Source: Bacteroidales bacterium (GTDB lineage: Bacteria > Bacteroidota > Bacteroidia > Bacteroidales > UBA932). From it: a DNA stretch of 64,000 nt. Shown here piece by piece: positions 25,697-34,679 of this stretch. The position numbers were made by a program, and so were the translations under genes. Below the pieces are notes generated by a model. That model did not search any database, was not told the DNA's origin, and saw nothing but the letters and a program-made list of their open reading frames with translations. Every line of letters starts with the position of its first letter. Position 1 is the stretch's first letter. The DNA lies in NCBI GenBank assembly GCA_017550655.1, contig JAFZOK010000018.1, positions 124,001 through 188,000 of the forward strand. The letters run 5' to 3'.

Positions 25697-27025
25697 CTAT
25701 TTCTGGTCTTCCTCTATTATCTTGAGCAACAGATCAATGGCTTCTGAATCCGGGACTGATTTCAGGACCGGATTCTTGCCTTTGTAGATGGTTACCAGTC
25801 CGCCTCCCTGGCCAACATAGCCGTAGTCCGCATCCGCCATTTCCCCGGGACCGTTTACAATGCAGCCCATAACGGCGATCCTCACTCCCTTGAGATGGGA
25901 TGTCTTTTCCTTGACCTTGTTGAAGGTTTCCTCCAGGTTGTACTGGGTGCGTCCGCAACCCGGGCAGGCAATGTATTCAGGATGGTAGAAGACTCTTCTG
26001 GCGCCCTGCTGGATGTTTTCCTTGAGAGCCTCCATTTTCTTTGCGGAATATGGATTCTCCGCGATGGCGAAATCGTCGATTTCCTTGTTGAGAAGCATAA
26101 CTCCGAATAGGGATGCTGCTCTGATAATGAAGCGGTTCCAGTCTTCCTTATCGCATTCGAAGGCGTTGAACGGAAGGATTGGAGTGCGGCTGTTCTGCTG
26201 CTGGACAAGAGCCTTCAGTTTTGCTTCCAGTCCGCTCTCGAAGAATTCTGCAATCTGCATTCCGGCAGGAATCTCGTTGACAGGATTTTCCGTCAGTGAT
26301 ACCCTGATAGTGTCTCCGATACCCTTGTCAAGCAAGGCACCGATACCAATGGCAGACTTGATTCTGCCCTGGTCGGCATTGCCGGCCTCGGTGACTCCAA
26401 GATGGACAGGGAAGACGGTTCCGCTCTCTTCCATAGCCTTGTAGAGGAGAAGGTAAGCCTGGCTCATCACGATGGTGTTGCTGGCTTTCAGGGATACGAC
26501 AACATTGTCGAATTTCTCGTCTATGCACATCGCAAGCCACTGCATTGCAGCCTGTTTCATACCTTCCGGGGTATTCCCGTACCTGTTGACTATGTCTTCT
26601 CCAAGAGAGCCGTGGTTAAGGCCGATCCTGACGGCTGTTTTGTATTTACGGCAGACTTCTATGAAGCGGGAGAACTGGCTCTGGGCATCCTTGTGAACCT
26701 GGGAGAAATTGCCGGGATTGATCCTGACCTTGTCCGCAACCTGGGCGGCTGCTATGGCAACCTCGGAGTTGAAATGCACATCGGCGACAAGAGGAGTGTT
26801 TATCCCCTGGTTTCTGAGTATGTCCTTGATTTTGGCGAGGGCTTCCACTTCCTTTAAACCCTGGGTGGTAAGCCTTATCAGCTTTGCTCCGGCATTCGCC
26901 ATTTCAAGGCACTGGGCAACGCTTTTTTCAACATCCTGGGTATGGGTGTTGCACATTGTCTGGACGGCGATAGGGGCGCCGCCACCGATAATCAGGCCGG
27001 CGGCCTTGGCTTGTATCCTTCTCAT
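25697..27025 (-). CDS. ispG: 4-hydroxy-3-methylbut-2-enyl diphosphate synthase (IspG/GcpE)
   Basis: 442 residues. The N-terminal TIM barrel (to about 270) begins with the family segment GGGAPIAVQTMCNT. The C-terminal [4Fe-4S] domain has ACPGCGRTQYN and IAVMGCIVNGPGEMADAD. It catalyses the penultimate step of the MEP isoprenoid pathway. The stretch between barrel and cluster domain is about 85 residues, against about 20 in E. coli and some 250 or more in the long form usual in Bacteroidetes and plants, so a reduced insert is retained. It is the last gene of the ligA-to-ispG run and overlaps the upstream gene by 4 bases. Confidence 0.93.
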   Translation of the reverse strand: MRRIQAKAAGLIIGGGAPIAVQTMCNTHTQDVEKSVAQCLEMANAGAKLIRLTTQGLKEVEALAKIKDILRNQGINTPLVADVHFNSEVAIAAAQVADKVRINPGNFSQVHKDAQSQFSRFIEVCRKYKTAVRIGLNHGSLGEDIVNRYGNTPEGMKQAAMQWLAMCIDEKFDNVVVSLKASNTIVMSQAYLLLYKAMEESGTVFPVHLGVTEAGNADQGRIKSAIGIGALLDKGIGDTIRVSLTENPVNEIPAGMQIAEFFESGLEAKLKALVQQQNSRTPILPFNAFECDKEDWNRFIIRAASLFGVMLLNKEIDDFAIAENPYSAKKMEALKENIQQGARRVFYHPEYIACPGCGRTQYNLEETFNKVKEKTSHLKGVRIAVMGCIVNGPGEMADADYGYVGQGGGLVTIYKGKNPVLKSVPDSEAIDLLLKIIEEDQK

Positions 27026-27804
27026 CTCTTAGGCGCGTTTGCAGGGTTCTTGTAAGAGCTTCCCCCGAATCTGTAGAACAGGCCTACTGAGATGATAATC
27101 TGGCTGGTATGTGTGGAAACCCAGTATTCGTCCCCATAGAACGAGGTCTTGCTGTAGAGGTTGCTCAGGTTATATTTGTAGTTGGCCTCGGCGTGTATCT
27201 CAAATGGCCTGAAGACGTATGCCAGGCCTCCACCCGCTATGAAGCCGTAGCCCCATTTCTTCCAGGTGGAGCTGACGGTTTCCGGAAGAAGTCCGGAGAA
27301 GCTGGCACTTTGCCTCTTTGCCACAAAGACTCCGGCATTTGCCAGAATTCTCATGTTCCAGAAATCTATCCTGAACTGGGAAACAAACGGAAAAGTGAGA
27401 TTGCGGAAGGTTTCGTTCCCTTGCTGGACCACCTTGCCGCTCTCGTCCAGTATCTGGGTTTTATAGCCTTCCTCGTTCATCTGGAGACCAGTTTCTATGC
27501 CAAACAGGGAAATCGAATTCCAAAGGGAGTGGTAGTAGGTGTAGTAGACTCCGAAGTTCATCGGGCTGGTAATCGGCTTCTTGTCATAGTCTACGCTAAC
27601 TGTCAGGGAGTTTATGCCCATTCCCCACTTGACTCCGAACAGATGTTCCCTCAGTCGGGTGGAATCCTTGACCTGGCCCGTGACCTTGGCATCGCGGAAG
27701 GAGTATTCGTCAAACTCTTTCATAATGTCCACGGTGTCCACTATCTGGGAGTAGCCTTGAATGGAGGCGAAAACCAGCAATATGGCAACAAATACTCTTT
27801 TCAT
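27022..27804 (-). CDS. Outer-membrane beta-barrel protein (PorT-like size)
   Basis: 260 residues with a signal peptide (to about residue 20, YSQ). Alternating amphipathic strands follow, ending with an aromatic-rich last strand (VGLFYRF), as in small outer-membrane barrels of Bacteroidetes. An upstream GTG at 27805-27807 is in frame, but the ATG at 27802-27804 overlaps the stop of the preceding gene (TGATG) and is the better start. It is coupled to the Ig-like lipoprotein gene before it and to ispG after it. The function is not evident. Confidence 0.7.
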   Translation of the reverse strand: MKRVFVAILLVFASIQGYSQIVDTVDIMKEFDEYSFRDAKVTGQVKDSTRLREHLFGVKWGMGINSLTVSVDYDKKPITSPMNFGVYYTYYHSLWNSISLFGIETGLQMNEEGYKTQILDESGKVVQQGNETFRNLTFPFVSQFRIDFWNMRILANAGVFVAKRQSASFSGLLPETVSSTWKKWGYGFIAGGGLAYVFRPFEIHAEANYKYNLSNLYSKTSFYGDEYWVSTHTSQIIISVGLFYRFGGSSYKNPANAPKR

Positions 27805-29744
27805 CACTCAAACAGTTTTGTCAGGTCGACGGACTGGGTAAGGTCTGTCTGTTCCTTTAGATTTATAATCGTTTTTCCGTCAGGCAGTTTCAGCAGTCTT
27901 GCCTTCTCGGGAGGTATCTTCTTTATAATGTCTCCGACGTCAAGTTTTCCGTTGCGGTTGATGTCCTGGGTAATCCTGAAGGAATAGACTCCGGCGTTAA
28001 GATAAGGGAAACGTAGCTCTCCGTCCCGGGAAATATCGTATTTGAGATAAACCCTGTCTCGCTTTTCAGTAACAAGTTCAACGATGTATCTGTTGCCCTT
28101 GGTTCCACTGACTTCCAGAGTTATGGAACTCAGCTTGTCGTCGGTAGGCAGATTAAAGGTCTTGACCAGAGAGTCGTTGGTAAAACCGTTGACGTCCCTG
28201 AACAGGGCCTGAGGAATCCTGATCTTGTAGTCGTTGCCCACCTTGTACGGGTCATCTGCCTTGAGTATGTAGTGGAGAATATTGGCGGAATCCCTTTCCA
28301 CGTGGAATCGGACATCGGAGACAATCTTCCTAGGAGTTGATGTAGTGAACATTATGGAATCGAAGTCGGTCTTTACCAGTGGGGCGGGAACCGTGATATC
28401 TATTCCCATATTCTCCACGGTCTTGCCGTCGACCTTAACCTCCATTTTCAGCAGGTCTTTCCTTTGCTCGGGCTTTTTATCCTTCTCCGATTTCTCCAGG
28501 GACATTTGGCCCTTTTCGTTGTTGCCGTAAGGATCTTTGCGGTCGTTCTTTCCGGCTCTTCCAAGGTTGCTCAAATAGTCGTTCGTAAGGCCTGATTTGG
28601 AAGGATCCTTCTTGCCGGTTTCCTTGATCTTGCTCTTGTCGAACGGCTTGACGAGTTTTATGGTTTCTCCGTAAGGCTTGAGAGTTCCGGTGGAATCGGT
28701 CTTCATGTAGTTGATTCTCAAGAATAGGGTATCCTGGGTGGCCTTCGGATCATTGATCCAGAAAGTCAGGGAGTCTCCCTTAGGGTCAAACTGGCGGATG
28801 ATCCTATCGTCGTAGATTCCCTTGATGCGGAAGGTGTCTATCTGGGGATTCTCTGCCCTGAATTTTATGTAACATTCTCTTTCCGAGATTCTTCCGGAAC
28901 TTTCAATATACTGGTTGCTAACCTTTTCCTTAAACAGGTAGATGTCTGTCTGGCTAGGCCTTGAGAGGCAGGCAAGAGTGTCTTTCATGTTCATCATCGC
29001 GATCTGAGGCATACCCTTCCTTGCGGCGATGGATGGGGTAATTGTGGAGTCGCAGAAACCGGCCAGTTCTCCGCCCCTGTCGTAGAGCTGGTTATTGTTC
29101 TTGTCTTCCCACGCGTAGATTGTGTATGGCACGTCTTTAAGGCCTCTGAAGCAGAAATATCCCCAGTCATCGCTTCTGGTTGCGGCATCCGCAAGATCCT
29201 TCACGACGCAGGAGTCTGTTGGGTTCTTGTACAGGGCCACATACACTCCCTTGAGAGGAAGAAGGGTAGCGTAGTCCATCACAGTTCCGCTGAGAATCAG
29301 CGAGTCTATGCTCTCTCCGGTCGAGAAATCAATCACATAGCCGTTGAAAGGATTACCCTCGTTCACGTCTGAGATGGAGTTGCCGAAAGAAATGGAATAT
29401 GTCTGGTCTGCCCTTAGAGTATCGTCGAAAGAAACCACCACGCTCCTTTTCTTGATTTTTGCCACGGGCCTTTTCTTAGAAGGAGGGGATAGCACGATTT
29501 CCTGGTACTGGTTTTTCAACTGGACATATTCGTTGAAAGTGAGGTAGATTTTCCCCTTATGGACAGGGAAGTTCAGCATAGGCACGTCCGGGTTAATTCC
29601 CACGATTACAGGGGGAATCGTGTCCTTAGGCCCTCCCACGGGTCCCTGTTTGGTATTGGCGCAGCTCTGCGATGCGGCCACCACCAGCAAAATAGCCAGC
29701 GGAGCCGCCAGCGCTCCAGTCAAAAATCTATGCAATCTTGTCAT
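27804..29744 (-). CDS. Ig-like-domain lipoprotein
   Basis: 646 residues with an N-terminal lipoprotein-type signal (SQSCAN, Cys about residue 29). A bacterial Ig-like (SbsA-type) domain of about 100 residues follows (DTIPPVIVG ... FSTGES), and then a carboxypeptidase-regulatory-like beta domain (LSGTVMDYATLLPLKGVYV). Later sequence includes a charged Lys/Asp linker near residues 375-430 and another beta domain. This is a widely conserved Bacteroidetes surface or periplasmic lipoprotein of unknown role. It overlaps relA by 4 bases and the barrel gene by 1 base. Confidence 0.78.
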   Translation of the reverse strand: MTRLHRFLTGALAAPLAILLVVAASQSCANTKQGPVGGPKDTIPPVIVGINPDVPMLNFPVHKGKIYLTFNEYVQLKNQYQEIVLSPPSKKRPVAKIKKRSVVVSFDDTLRADQTYSISFGNSISDVNEGNPFNGYVIDFSTGESIDSLILSGTVMDYATLLPLKGVYVALYKNPTDSCVVKDLADAATRSDDWGYFCFRGLKDVPYTIYAWEDKNNNQLYDRGGELAGFCDSTITPSIAARKGMPQIAMMNMKDTLACLSRPSQTDIYLFKEKVSNQYIESSGRISERECYIKFRAENPQIDTFRIKGIYDDRIIRQFDPKGDSLTFWINDPKATQDTLFLRINYMKTDSTGTLKPYGETIKLVKPFDKSKIKETGKKDPSKSGLTNDYLSNLGRAGKNDRKDPYGNNEKGQMSLEKSEKDKKPEQRKDLLKMEVKVDGKTVENMGIDITVPAPLVKTDFDSIMFTTSTPRKIVSDVRFHVERDSANILHYILKADDPYKVGNDYKIRIPQALFRDVNGFTNDSLVKTFNLPTDDKLSSITLEVSGTKGNRYIVELVTEKRDRVYLKYDISRDGELRFPYLNAGVYSFRITQDINRNGKLDVGDIIKKIPPEKARLLKLPDGKTIINLKEQTDLTQSVDLTKLFE

Positions 29745-32014
29745 ACTCGGTTCTCCTCTTTAATGTCCACCCTGGTGGCAGTGTCTATTCCCTTGATCTC
29801 CTCTATGTGGTTTATTATGGTTTCAAGGTCCTTGGTGTTGTGCACATAAAGGTCTATGTATCCGTGGAATACGCCGTCGTGAGTCTCAAAGAACAACTTG
29901 CGTATGTTCACGGAAAGCTGAAGGGTTATGTATTTTGTAATGTCGTTTACGATACCCAGGCGGTCTATTCCCTTGAGCTCTATCCTGGCAAGGAAAGACA
30001 GGATGGTGTGCTTGGTCCACTTGGCGTTGATGATTTTTCCGCCTTCGCTGGCTGCCAGGGCAATGGCCTCCGGGCACACCTTCTTGTGGATTACCACCTG
30101 GCCGTCCTCGTCTATGAAGCCGATGATAGGGTCTCCCGGAATAGGGTTGCAGCAGTCTGCTACCTTGTAGGACAGGGTTTTGTCCACAGGATTCTCTTTA
30201 AGCAGATAGTCCTTGTGCTTGTCTATCTTGACATCTGAAGGAGAATCCTTCTGCTCCTTGTCTTTGGAAGATGACCAGAACTGCAGGTTCCAGAATTGCA
30301 CGAGCTTGTTCTCCTTGTTCTTTTTCAGGATGGCTTCAAGGTTGGACAGGTCAATGAGGCCGCTTCCTATCTTGCTGTAGAGTTCGTCCTTGTTGCTTAC
30401 CTTGAACTCGTCGATGAGCTTCTTGAGCACCCTTATGTGCAGCTTGACTCCATATTTGTCAAGTTCTTTCTCCAGTTTCTCCTGGCCGTTCTTGATGGTG
30501 CTCTTTATGTCTCCCTTGATACTGTCAAGGATTATGTTGCGAGCCTTGGTTGTCTTTACAAACTTAAGCCATTGGCGTTCAGGCTTCTGGGAATCTGCTG
30601 TAATGATTTCCACCTGGTCTCCGTTCCTGAGCTCGTATGAAATCGGGACAAGTTTCAGGTTCACCTTTGCGGCTATGGCCCTGTTTCCGATTTCAGAGTG
30701 GATGGCGTATGCAAAGTCCAGGACGGTGGCTCCCTTTTCCAGCCTCTTGGCTTCTCCCTTAGGAGTGAAGACATATATCTCCTTGGTCATCAGGCCGCTG
30801 TGGAAATTGTCCAGGAATTCCAGGGCGTTCACGTCCGGATTCTCCAGAACCTCCCTTACCATATTCAGCCAGGAGTCCATGTCGTTCTCCGGATTCTGGA
30901 TCTTCTCTCCCTTGTAATTCCAGTGGGCGGCCACACCTTTCTCCGCGATGGCGTTCATCCTCACCGTCCTGATCTGGACTTCCACCCATCCGCCCTGAGG
31001 ACTCATAAGCGTACAGTGGAGTGCCTCGTAACCATTTGACTTAGGTGTACTTACCCAGTCCCTGATACGGTCAGTGTTGGAAAGGTAATCCTCTGAAATC
31101 AGTGAGTATATATCCCAGCACTGCTTCCTTTCCGAACTTCCTTTCTTCGGGGTGAAGACAATCCTTACGGCAAACAGGTCGAAGATTTCCTCGAAAGGAA
31201 TTCCCTTGGTCTGCATCTTGTTCCAGATGGAGTAAGGAGTCTTGATTCTCTTGGTTATGGTGAACTTGTAGTGAGCCTGTTCCAGAAGCTTGGAGATAGG
31301 TTCGATGAAGTTGTCTATGGAACCTCCCCTTTCCTTTGAATATTCTTCGATGCGGCGGGAAATCTCGTTATACTGCTCTGGCTGACGGAATTTCAGCCAG
31401 ATGTTCTCCATCTCGCTCTTTATGCTGTAGAGTCCGAGCCTGTGGGCCAAAGGAATGAAGATGTACATCGTTTCGCTGAGGATCTTGTCCTGCTTCCTTT
31501 CCGGCATCGACTCTATGGTGCGCAGGTTGTGGAGCCTGTCAGCGAGCTTTATAAGGATTACCCTGACATCATCGTTGAGGGTGAGGAGGATTCTCTTGAA
31601 GTTTTCCGCCTGGATGGATTTCTCGTTGAGCTGTCCGTCCATCTTGCTGTCCATTGCGGATTTGATCTTTGTGAGGCCGTCTACCAGTGATGCAATCTTT
31701 GCCCCGAAGAGTCTTTCGATGTCTTCCACGGTGTATTCCGTGTCCTCCACAACATCGTGAAGCAGAGCGGTTACTATGGACTTGTAGCCCAGGCCAATCT
31801 CCTGAACCACGATTTTGGCCACAGCGATAGGGTGGAGGATGTAAGGCTCTCCGGAGCGCCTTCTGACACCCTTGTGCGCCTCGTTTGCAAACTCGAATGC
31901 CTTGATCACGCCCTCGTACTCCTCCTGGGAGGCGCATCTTCGTAGGGCAGCAAGTCTCAGCTGCTCGAATTCCCGCTGGATCAGTTCGTTGTCTTCTTTG
32001 GTAAACTCGCTCAT
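29741..32014 (-). CDS. RelA/SpoT bifunctional (p)ppGpp synthetase/hydrolase
   Basis: 757 residues with the full long-RSH layout. The HD hydrolase domain has an intact HD pair (H86-D87 in LLHDVVEDT). The synthetase domain spans about 240-370 (RIKTPYSIWNKM, TPKSNGYEALH), the TGS domain about 400-465 (YVFTPKGEA), and a C-terminal ACT domain lies near 680-757. The intact HD motif predicts that it both makes and degrades the stringent-response alarmone. The gene is 9 bases after hydG and 4 bases overlapped with the Ig-like lipoprotein gene. Confidence 0.95.
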   Translation of the reverse strand: MSEFTKEDNELIQREFEQLRLAALRRCASQEEYEGVIKAFEFANEAHKGVRRRSGEPYILHPIAVAKIVVQEIGLGYKSIVTALLHDVVEDTEYTVEDIERLFGAKIASLVDGLTKIKSAMDSKMDGQLNEKSIQAENFKRILLTLNDDVRVILIKLADRLHNLRTIESMPERKQDKILSETMYIFIPLAHRLGLYSIKSEMENIWLKFRQPEQYNEISRRIEEYSKERGGSIDNFIEPISKLLEQAHYKFTITKRIKTPYSIWNKMQTKGIPFEEIFDLFAVRIVFTPKKGSSERKQCWDIYSLISEDYLSNTDRIRDWVSTPKSNGYEALHCTLMSPQGGWVEVQIRTVRMNAIAEKGVAAHWNYKGEKIQNPENDMDSWLNMVREVLENPDVNALEFLDNFHSGLMTKEIYVFTPKGEAKRLEKGATVLDFAYAIHSEIGNRAIAAKVNLKLVPISYELRNGDQVEIITADSQKPERQWLKFVKTTKARNIILDSIKGDIKSTIKNGQEKLEKELDKYGVKLHIRVLKKLIDEFKVSNKDELYSKIGSGLIDLSNLEAILKKNKENKLVQFWNLQFWSSSKDKEQKDSPSDVKIDKHKDYLLKENPVDKTLSYKVADCCNPIPGDPIIGFIDEDGQVVIHKKVCPEAIALAASEGGKIINAKWTKHTILSFLARIELKGIDRLGIVNDITKYITLQLSVNIRKLFFETHDGVFHGYIDLYVHNTKDLETIINHIEEIKGIDTATRVDIKEENRV

Positions 32015-32023
32015 ATCTTCACG

Positions 32024-33445
32024 TTAAACTCTGAGGTCCCTTTGTCCTGTCTGAATCTTTCTGAGGTTATCCTTAATCCTTTCTTTCCAGGCATCTTCCG
32101 GCATCTTCTGCAGTTCCTTTTCTATCAGCGCATCCCCAAGTGCCTTAGTATTCGGTGACGCATAATCCTGAAGGAATTCCGCCAAGGTAAGCAGGGCGTT
32201 AGGGGTGCAGAATTTGTTTATCAGGCCCTTCTCCGCAAACTCCATAAAGCGGTCTCCCGTCCTTCCGGCCCTGTAGCAGGAAGTGCAGAAACTCGGGATG
32301 AAACCTTCCCCCAGAAGCCAGCCGGTTACCTGGTCCAGCCCTCTGGTGTCTCCCACCTGGAACTGCTCCCTTTCAAGAGCCTGCTTCTCGGAATGTGAAC
32401 TGTAGCCGCCGATCTCCAGATGCGTCCCTGCATCTATCTGGCTCACTCCCAGATGCATAACCTCGTTCCTTATTTCAGGGGATTCTCTTGCGGTCATAAT
32501 CATTCCGGTATATGGAACGGCAAGACGGAGAACTGCTACAAGGTGCTTGAAGTCCTCGTCTGAGCATTTGTAAGGGAGAGGCAGGTTCATGCCCTCTGCC
32601 GGCTGGATTCTCGGGAAGCTGATGGTATGCGGCCCGACACCGAACTTTTCCTTCAGGTGCAGGGCGTGGCTAACCAGTCCCATAACCTCGAACCTCCAGT
32701 CATACAGGCCGATGAGGGCTCCGATGCCGAGGTCGTCTATGCCCGCCTCAAAAGCCCTGTCCAGACTGTCCAGCCTCCACATGAAGTCTCCCTTGACTGT
32801 GTTTGCCGGGTGGTATTTGGCATAGGTTTCCCTATGGTAAGTTTCCTGGAAAATCTGGTATGTTCCGATGCCTTCCGCCTTGACAATCTTGTATCCCGCC
32901 ACGTCCAGTGGGGCGGCGTTGATGTTCACCCTGCGGATAGCCCCGTTGCCGCTATGGACTCCGTAAACTGTTTTGACACAGTTTGCTATGAAATCCGGAC
33001 CGTAAACAGGGGACTCTCCGAATACCAGAATCAGCCTTTTCTGTCCCTCGTCCTGAAGGGCTTTAACCTCGGCGACAATTTCATCCTGAGTCAAGGTCTT
33101 GCGCACTGTTCCGCCGGAAGACTTCCTGAAGCCGCAGTAGAGGCAGTCGTTGATGCATAGGTTTCCTATGTAAAGCGGTGCAAACAGAACTATGCGGTTT
33201 CCGTAAATCGCTTTTTTCAGGGCCTTTGCGGTTTGGAACAGTTCCTGTTTTCCTTCCTCGCTCCTTATGGCCAGCAAGGCTGCGGTTTCTTCCAGAGTCA
33301 GCGGATTCTTCTCCATCGACTTGGCAAAGATCTCCCTCAGGCGGACCTTGTCTTCCCCCTGGCCGGATAGAAGTCCGGTAATCTTTTCAGAATCAACGAA
33401 GTCAAATGCTCCGTCGCTCAGTTTCCTGTCCATTTTGTATGCCAT
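32024..33445 (-). CDS. hydG: [FeFe]-hydrogenase H-cluster maturase HydG
   Basis: 473 residues. The radical-SAM cluster motif is C97-x3-C101-x2-C104 (CINDCLYC). The C-terminal C387-x2-C390-x22-C413 motif binds the auxiliary cluster, which separates HydG from ThiH. HydG cleaves tyrosine to give the CO and cyanide ligands of the [FeFe] active site. No hydE, hydF or hydrogenase structural gene occurs in this window. Neighbours are fprA (6 bases upstream) and relA (9 bases downstream). Confidence 0.92.
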   Translation of the reverse strand: MAYKMDRKLSDGAFDFVDSEKITGLLSGQGEDKVRLREIFAKSMEKNPLTLEETAALLAIRSEEGKQELFQTAKALKKAIYGNRIVLFAPLYIGNLCINDCLYCGFRKSSGGTVRKTLTQDEIVAEVKALQDEGQKRLILVFGESPVYGPDFIANCVKTVYGVHSGNGAIRRVNINAAPLDVAGYKIVKAEGIGTYQIFQETYHRETYAKYHPANTVKGDFMWRLDSLDRAFEAGIDDLGIGALIGLYDWRFEVMGLVSHALHLKEKFGVGPHTISFPRIQPAEGMNLPLPYKCSDEDFKHLVAVLRLAVPYTGMIMTARESPEIRNEVMHLGVSQIDAGTHLEIGGYSSHSEKQALEREQFQVGDTRGLDQVTGWLLGEGFIPSFCTSCYRAGRTGDRFMEFAEKGLINKFCTPNALLTLAEFLQDYASPNTKALGDALIEKELQKMPEDAWKERIKDNLRKIQTGQRDLRV

Positions 33446-33451
33446 AGCAAC

Positions 33452-34645
33452 TTATTCAATAGCCTTTACATAGTTTGCGGCAAATTCCTCCAGAGAAGGA
33501 TTTACCTTTTCTGCGGTAGGGGCTCCAAAAGCCTCTACGGTAGGGGCGACAACCTCCAGCTTGGCCTCCTCGGCGAATTTTGCCAGAGCCTTTGCACCTG
33601 CTCCGTTCCATCCGCTGGTTCCGAAGATACCCATCTTCTTACCCTTAGGGGACATTATCCTGATCTCGTTGCACAGATGCTCCATCATCGGGTGCATGAA
33701 GGTGTTGTAGGCGCAGGTTCCAAGTATGAACCCGTTGTAGCGCATAATGTCGCTGAGGATGTAGGATACATTTGTGCGGGAAACGTCGTAAGTGCGTATG
33801 TTCTTGACTCCCAGGGTGGAGAGCTTTGCTCCGATTTGGTCTGCCAGGGATGCGGTGTTGCCGTACATCGAGGCGTAGGCTATTACCACGCCTTTCTCAG
33901 CCTTGGAAGCGGCCCAGTCTGAATACAGGCCGATGACCTTTGCCGGATTCTCCTTCCATACCACGCCGTGAGACGGGGCGATCATCTTTGCAGGTACATC
34001 GGCGAGCTTGGTTATAGCCCTGGTTACCATCTGGTTGTACTTGGCAACTATATTGGAGTAGTAACGTCTCATTTCCGGCAGGAACATCTCTTCCATATTG
34101 TAGTCCGAGTCAAAGATTCCGCCGTCCAGACTGCCGTATCCGCCAAAGGCGTCGCAGGTGAACAGAACTCCGTCCGCCAAATCCAGGGTAACCATTGTTT
34201 CTGGCCAGTGAACCCAAGGGATGAAATAGAACTTCATACTTGTGCTTCCGATGTTAAGTTCCTGCCCGTCAGCAACCTGCATAAAGGCTTCCTGAGGGAT
34301 GCCGTAATACTTCTGCATCAGCTCGAAGGTCTTTGCGTTGCCGATTATCTGGAGGTCAGGATATTTTGCAAGCACGCTGCGGATCATTCCGGAATGGTCC
34401 GGCTCCATGTGGTTAACAACCAGATAGTCCAGCTTTCCGCCTTCCAGCAGGGCCTCGATCTTGCAGAGGAAATCTCCGTCAGACCCGTACTCCACGGTGT
34501 CTATCAGCACGTTCTTTTGGTCCTTGATAAGGTAGGAGTTGTAGGAAACTCCGTAAGGAATCGGCCAGTTGTTCTCGAAGAGAGCTGTGCGGCGGTCATT
34601 TACGCCTATGTAGCTTATCCTTTCAGTTACTTTTGCAATTCTCAT
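33452..34645 (-). CDS. Flavodiiron protein (FprA, class A)
   Basis: 397 residues. The N-terminal metallo-beta-lactamase-like domain has the diiron motif NHMEPDHSG and further ligand residues (CDAFGG). The C-terminal flavodoxin domain has an FMN loop (ASMYGNTAS). Class A enzymes reduce oxygen to water or NO to N2O, usually with electrons from rubredoxin; a rubredoxin gene lies at 58862. Being next to hydG suggests protection of oxygen-sensitive metalloenzymes, which is inference. Confidence 0.93.
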   Translation of the reverse strand: MRIAKVTERISYIGVNDRRTALFENNWPIPYGVSYNSYLIKDQKNVLIDTVEYGSDGDFLCKIEALLEGGKLDYLVVNHMEPDHSGMIRSVLAKYPDLQIIGNAKTFELMQKYYGIPQEAFMQVADGQELNIGSTSMKFYFIPWVHWPETMVTLDLADGVLFTCDAFGGYGSLDGGIFDSDYNMEEMFLPEMRRYYSNIVAKYNQMVTRAITKLADVPAKMIAPSHGVVWKENPAKVIGLYSDWAASKAEKGVVIAYASMYGNTASLADQIGAKLSTLGVKNIRTYDVSRTNVSYILSDIMRYNGFILGTCAYNTFMHPMMEHLCNEIRIMSPKGKKMGIFGTSGWNGAGAKALAKFAEEAKLEVVAPTVEAFGAPTAEKVNPSLEEFAANYVKAIE

Positions 34646-34679
34646 ATAGTTTGTCTTTTAAATCATTGTATTCATTTTG

